Part shown: piece after piece, positions 62,691 to 64,000 of the stretch | Layout: each line of letters begins with the position of its first letter | Position numbering within the stretch: position 1 is the first letter of the stretch | Source of the DNA: Calliopsis andreniformis | Taxonomy: Eukaryota; Arthropoda; Insecta; Hymenoptera; Andrenidae | Reading direction: 5' to 3' | NCBI RefSeq assembly: GCF_051401765.1 | Contig: NW_027480423.1 | Coordinates: 11,222,001-11,286,000 of the forward strand | DNA length: 64,000 nt | Notes under the pieces: generated by a model | The model's database searches: none | What the model was told of the DNA's origin: nothing | What the model saw: the letters and a program-made list of their open reading frames with translations, nothing else | Position numbers and translations under genes: made by a program

Positions 62691-63499
62691 GATGGAAACA
62701 CTGTTGTATTTTTATTGCATTTTATGCTTCGGGCGTTGACTTCTAAGGCCCTAACCATTCAATCTGTTGGATCAACGCCCTAGGGTGAAGCCTAACTTGC
62801 TCGAAAAGTAGAAATGACCATAAGTTTCATACTGGTTGCAATTATTCGTTTTATACGATGGAAAAACTGTTGTATTTATATTGTATTTTATGCCTCTGGC
62901 GTTGACTTCTAAGGCACTAACTATTCTATCTGGTGGAGCAACGCACTAGAGGGAATCCTAGGTTGCTCGGAATGTAGAAATGACCATAACTTTCACACTG
63001 GATGCAATTATTCGTTTTATACGATGGAAATGCTGTTGTATATATATCGTATTTTATGCTTCTGTCGTTTACGTCTAAGGACCTAAATATTCGATCTGGT
63101 GGAGCAACGCCCTAGAGCGAATCCTAGGTTGCTCGGAATGTAGAAATGACCATAACTTTCACACTGGTTGCAATTATTCGTTTTATACGATGTGAAACGC
63201 TGTTGTATTTATATTGTACTTTATGCCTCTGGCGTTGACTTCTAAGGCCATTGCTATTAGATGTGGTGGAGCAACGCCCTAGAGTGACGCCTAGGGTGCT
63301 CGGAACGTAGAAATGACCATTACTTTCACACTGGTTGCAATTATTCGTTTTATACGATGGAAAAGCTGTTGTATTTATATCGTATTTTATGCTTCTGGCG
63401 TTTACTTCTAAGGACCTAACTATTCGATCTGGTGGAGCAACGCCCTAGAGTGAGTCCTAGGTTGCTCGGAATGTAGAAATGACCATAACTTTCACACTG

Positions 63500-63832
63500 G
63501 TTGCAATTATTCGTTTTAGACGATGGAAACGCTGTTGTATTTATATTGTACTTTATGCCTCTGGCGTTGACTTCTAAGGCACTAACTATTCTATCTGGTG
63601 GAGCAACGCCCTAGACTGAAGCCTAGGTTTTCCGGAATGTAGAAATGACCATAACATTCACACTGGTTGCAATTATTCGTTTTAGACGATGGAAACGCTG
63701 TTGTATTTATATTGTACTTTATGCCTCTGGCGTTGACTTCTAAGGCACTAACTATTCTATCTGGTGGAGCAACGCCCTAGAGTGAAGCCTAGGTTTTCCG
63801 GAATGTAGAAATGACCATAACATTCACACTTG
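63500..63832 (+). repeat. Adjacent near-identical monomers (2 x 166 bp) near the right edge
   Basis: GCCTAGGTTTTCCGGAATG occurs at 63,621 and 63,787, with GACCATAACATTCACAC after each and TTTTAGACGATGG with CTATTCTATCTGG before each. The two differ at few bases (CTAGACTG against CTAGAGTG). Confidence 0.8.
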
Positions 63833-64000
63833 TTGCAATTATTCGTTTTATACGATGGAAACGCTGTTGTATTTGTTTTGCATTTTATGGTTCGGGCGTT
63901 GACTTCTAAGGCCCTAACTATTCAATCCGTTGGAGCAACGCCCTAGGGTGAACCCTAGGTTGCTCGGAAAGTAGAAATGACCATAAGTTTCATACTGGTT

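Larger units (their letters stand above)
1..64000 (+). repeat. 166-bp tandem satellite array filling the whole window
   Basis: Seen: the landmark GAAGCCTAGGTTG recurs at 71, 237, 403 and 568 (starting from its GCC) and then about every 166 bases to the end, always on the same strand. Spacings between homologous monomers elsewhere are multiples of about 166 (498, 1992, 2158, 3322, 6471). Single-base indels give 165- or 167-bp copies. Monomers differ from one another by substitutions scattered along their length, and recognisable variant classes recur. There is no gene, RNA gene, transposon or unique spacer. Known: long single-orientation arrays of 150-180 bp monomers are typical of centromeric or pericentromeric satellites in plants and animals. 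Inference: this is such an array. The family is not one I recognise; it is not human alpha satellite. Very sure of the tandem satellite nature, unsure of chromosomal location. Confidence 0.98.
47440..64000 (+). repeat. Type C zone: T8-tract monomers and recent long duplications
   Basis: From about 47,590 many monomers read GTATTTTTTTTGCATTTTAT followed by GGTTCGGG; I saw no such T8 run in the first 47.5 kb. Companion variants are GAATTGGCCATCACTTTC, TATATGATGGAAACACTG, AAGGCACTAAC, GGAAAGTAGAAATGACC with ATAAGTTTCATACTGG, GTGAATCCTAGGTTGCTCGG, and GCCGTAGCTATTAGATGTGG with GTGCTCGG. Most of the zone takes part in at least one long duplication. No gene; open frames at 49,362, 49,399, 51,791, 54,547 and 61,024 are read-through, three of them copies of one another. 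Confidence 0.85.

Noticed and set aside
1..64000. CRISPR array
   Set aside because: The repeats are contiguous 166-bp monomers with no unique spacers between short identical repeats, and the context is not prokaryotic.
1..64000. Telomeric repeat, because GGCCCTAACTA contains CCCTAA
   Set aside because: Only one CCCTAA unit per monomer, often mutated (ACCTAA, GCACTAA); never tandem.
1..64000. Human alpha satellite or another known centromere satellite
   Set aside because: Length (166 against 171) and landmark words do not fit alpha satellite, and I recognise no other named family. A database search would be needed to name it.
1..64000. Viral or transposon origin of the repeat
   Set aside because: I see no terminal repeats, target-site duplications, polymerase or integrase motifs. 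The CENP-B-like motif alone does not show a pogo-element origin.

Overview
The window is one uninterrupted eukaryotic satellite DNA array. From the first base to the last it is built from head-to-tail copies of a monomer of about 166 bp (about 385 copies), all in the same orientation. The array starts and ends inside a monomer, so it runs beyond both edges. The consensus I assembled by eye is 166 bp and about 41% G+C. Its landmarks are CCTAGG (an AvrII site), TTGCCCGGAACGTAGAAATG, TTGCAATTATTCG, TTTTATACGATGG, TTTTATGCTTCTGGCGTTGA and CTATTCGATCTGG. I see no protein-coding gene, RNA gene, transposon or other unique sequence. The open reading frames that exist (up to about 100 codons) are chance read-through of two monomers. 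I do not recognise the family, so I name no organism. Nuclear centromeric or pericentromeric heterochromatin of a plant or animal with CpG methylation is the best inference.

Layout. (1) About 1-21,480 is dominated by large recent duplications. Two adjacent, nearly identical units (8,091-14,561 and 14,562-20,866; about 39 and 38 monomers) are flanked by partial copies of the same unit at 1-3,213 and 20,838-21,480. A 12-monomer spaced duplication (about 5,160-6,957 and 7,152-8,949) lies between. (2) About 21,480-27,300 is a more diverged zone (type A), rich in monomers with a one-base deletion (TACATGG). (3) About 27,300-33,530 is type B, with many GGATGGAAAGACTG monomers and local 1-, 2-, 3- and 13-monomer duplications. 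(4) About 33,530-43,860 returns to type A and carries dispersed duplications spaced by 17, 24/25 and 40/41 monomers. (5) About 43,860-47,440 returns to type B. (6) About 47,440-64,000 (type C) is marked by monomers with a run of eight T and the GGCACTAAC variant. It has recent duplications spaced by 10, 14, 20, 31, 39 and 68 monomers.

Nothing here acts as a gene pathway. What may matter functionally is the monomer itself. It is close to chromatosome length. It carries two dyad symmetries, one of which resembles the CENP-B box core (7 of 9 key positions in the common form, 8 of 9 in some copies). It has seven CpG sites, all of which show TpG and CpA variants among copies. All positions and identities were read by eye, so block edges are approximate to a few tens of bases unless stated otherwise.
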